In this document: positions 5,370 to 5,419 of the stretch, piece after piece
How the letters are laid out: each line of letters starts with the position of its first letter
Numbering within the stretch: position 1 is the first letter of the stretch
Source of the DNA: Nanobdellota archaeon
GTDB lineage: Archaea > Nanobdellota > Nanobdellia > Woesearchaeales > JAUYGA01
Direction: 5' to 3'
NCBI GenBank assembly: GCA_030690755.1
Contig: JAUYGA010000018.1
Span: forward strand, 1-5,419
Length of the DNA stretch: 5,419 nucleotides
Notes under the pieces: model-generated
Databases searched by the model: none
Told to the model about the DNA's origin: nothing
The model's input: the letters and a program-made list of their open reading frames with translations, nothing else
Program-made: the position numbers and the translations under genes

Positions 5370-5419
5370 ATGACAAGACTTAGTGAAAAAAAAAAGAAAA
5401 TGGATGATAAGGCACCTAA
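5370..5419 (+). CDS. Start of an unidentified lysine-rich protein (cut by window edge)
   Basis: Sixteen codons are visible, reading MTRLSEKKKKMDDKAP, and the frame is open at the edge of the window. The strong ribosome site and a TATA box at a sensible distance support a real gene. The visible part is hydrophilic and basic, with no signal peptide, and is too short for any family call. It includes a run of ten A bases (5396-5400 and before), a place where sequencing slips are possible. Confidence 0.55.
   Translation, partial: MTRLSEKKKKMDDKAP

Overview
The window looks like AT-rich archaeal chromosome, and I lean towards a DPANN-type lineage such as Woesearchaeota or Pacearchaeota. Three things point there: TATA-box promoters placed about 27 bases before start codons, which implies leaderless mRNAs; T-tract terminators; and a truncated DUF2080-type protein of the kind that accompanies archaeal transposases. 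The lineage is an inference from protein and promoter style. There is no rRNA or other marker gene to prove it.

Left third (1-1451): the N-terminal part of a DUF2080 (transposase-associated) gene runs off the left edge on the minus strand. Directly beside it, on the plus strand, is a ferritin-like DUF2202 gene that has lost its 5' part and carries an in-frame TAG. A long open frame (281-1120) survives and ends in an unusual Gly/Gln-rich linker plus a four-cysteine C-terminal domain. T-rich terminator tracts follow. Next is a 167-base non-coding element with perfect 15-base terminal inverted repeats, nested internal inverted repeats and a 9-base flanking direct repeat: a MITE-like non-autonomous transposon.

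Middle (1452-4185): three minus-strand genes read in the order polytopic membrane protein (unrecognised), M20-family carbamoylase/allantoate-type amidohydrolase, and YjjX/DUF84-type inosine/xanthosine triphosphatase. The first two are 58 bases apart and may share a transcript. The third has its own TATA box. A role in turnover of damaged or non-canonical purines and ureido compounds is possible but rests only on adjacency.

Right (4186-5419): a plus-strand gene for a small soluble protein of unknown function (111 aa) converges on a minus-strand gene for a two-helix membrane protein (177 aa) whose family I recall as widespread but uncharacterised. A hairpin lies in the gap between them. A final plus-strand gene, with a clear Shine-Dalgarno sequence, begins at 5370 and leaves the window after 16 codons.

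No tRNA, rRNA, CRISPR array or replication origin was seen.
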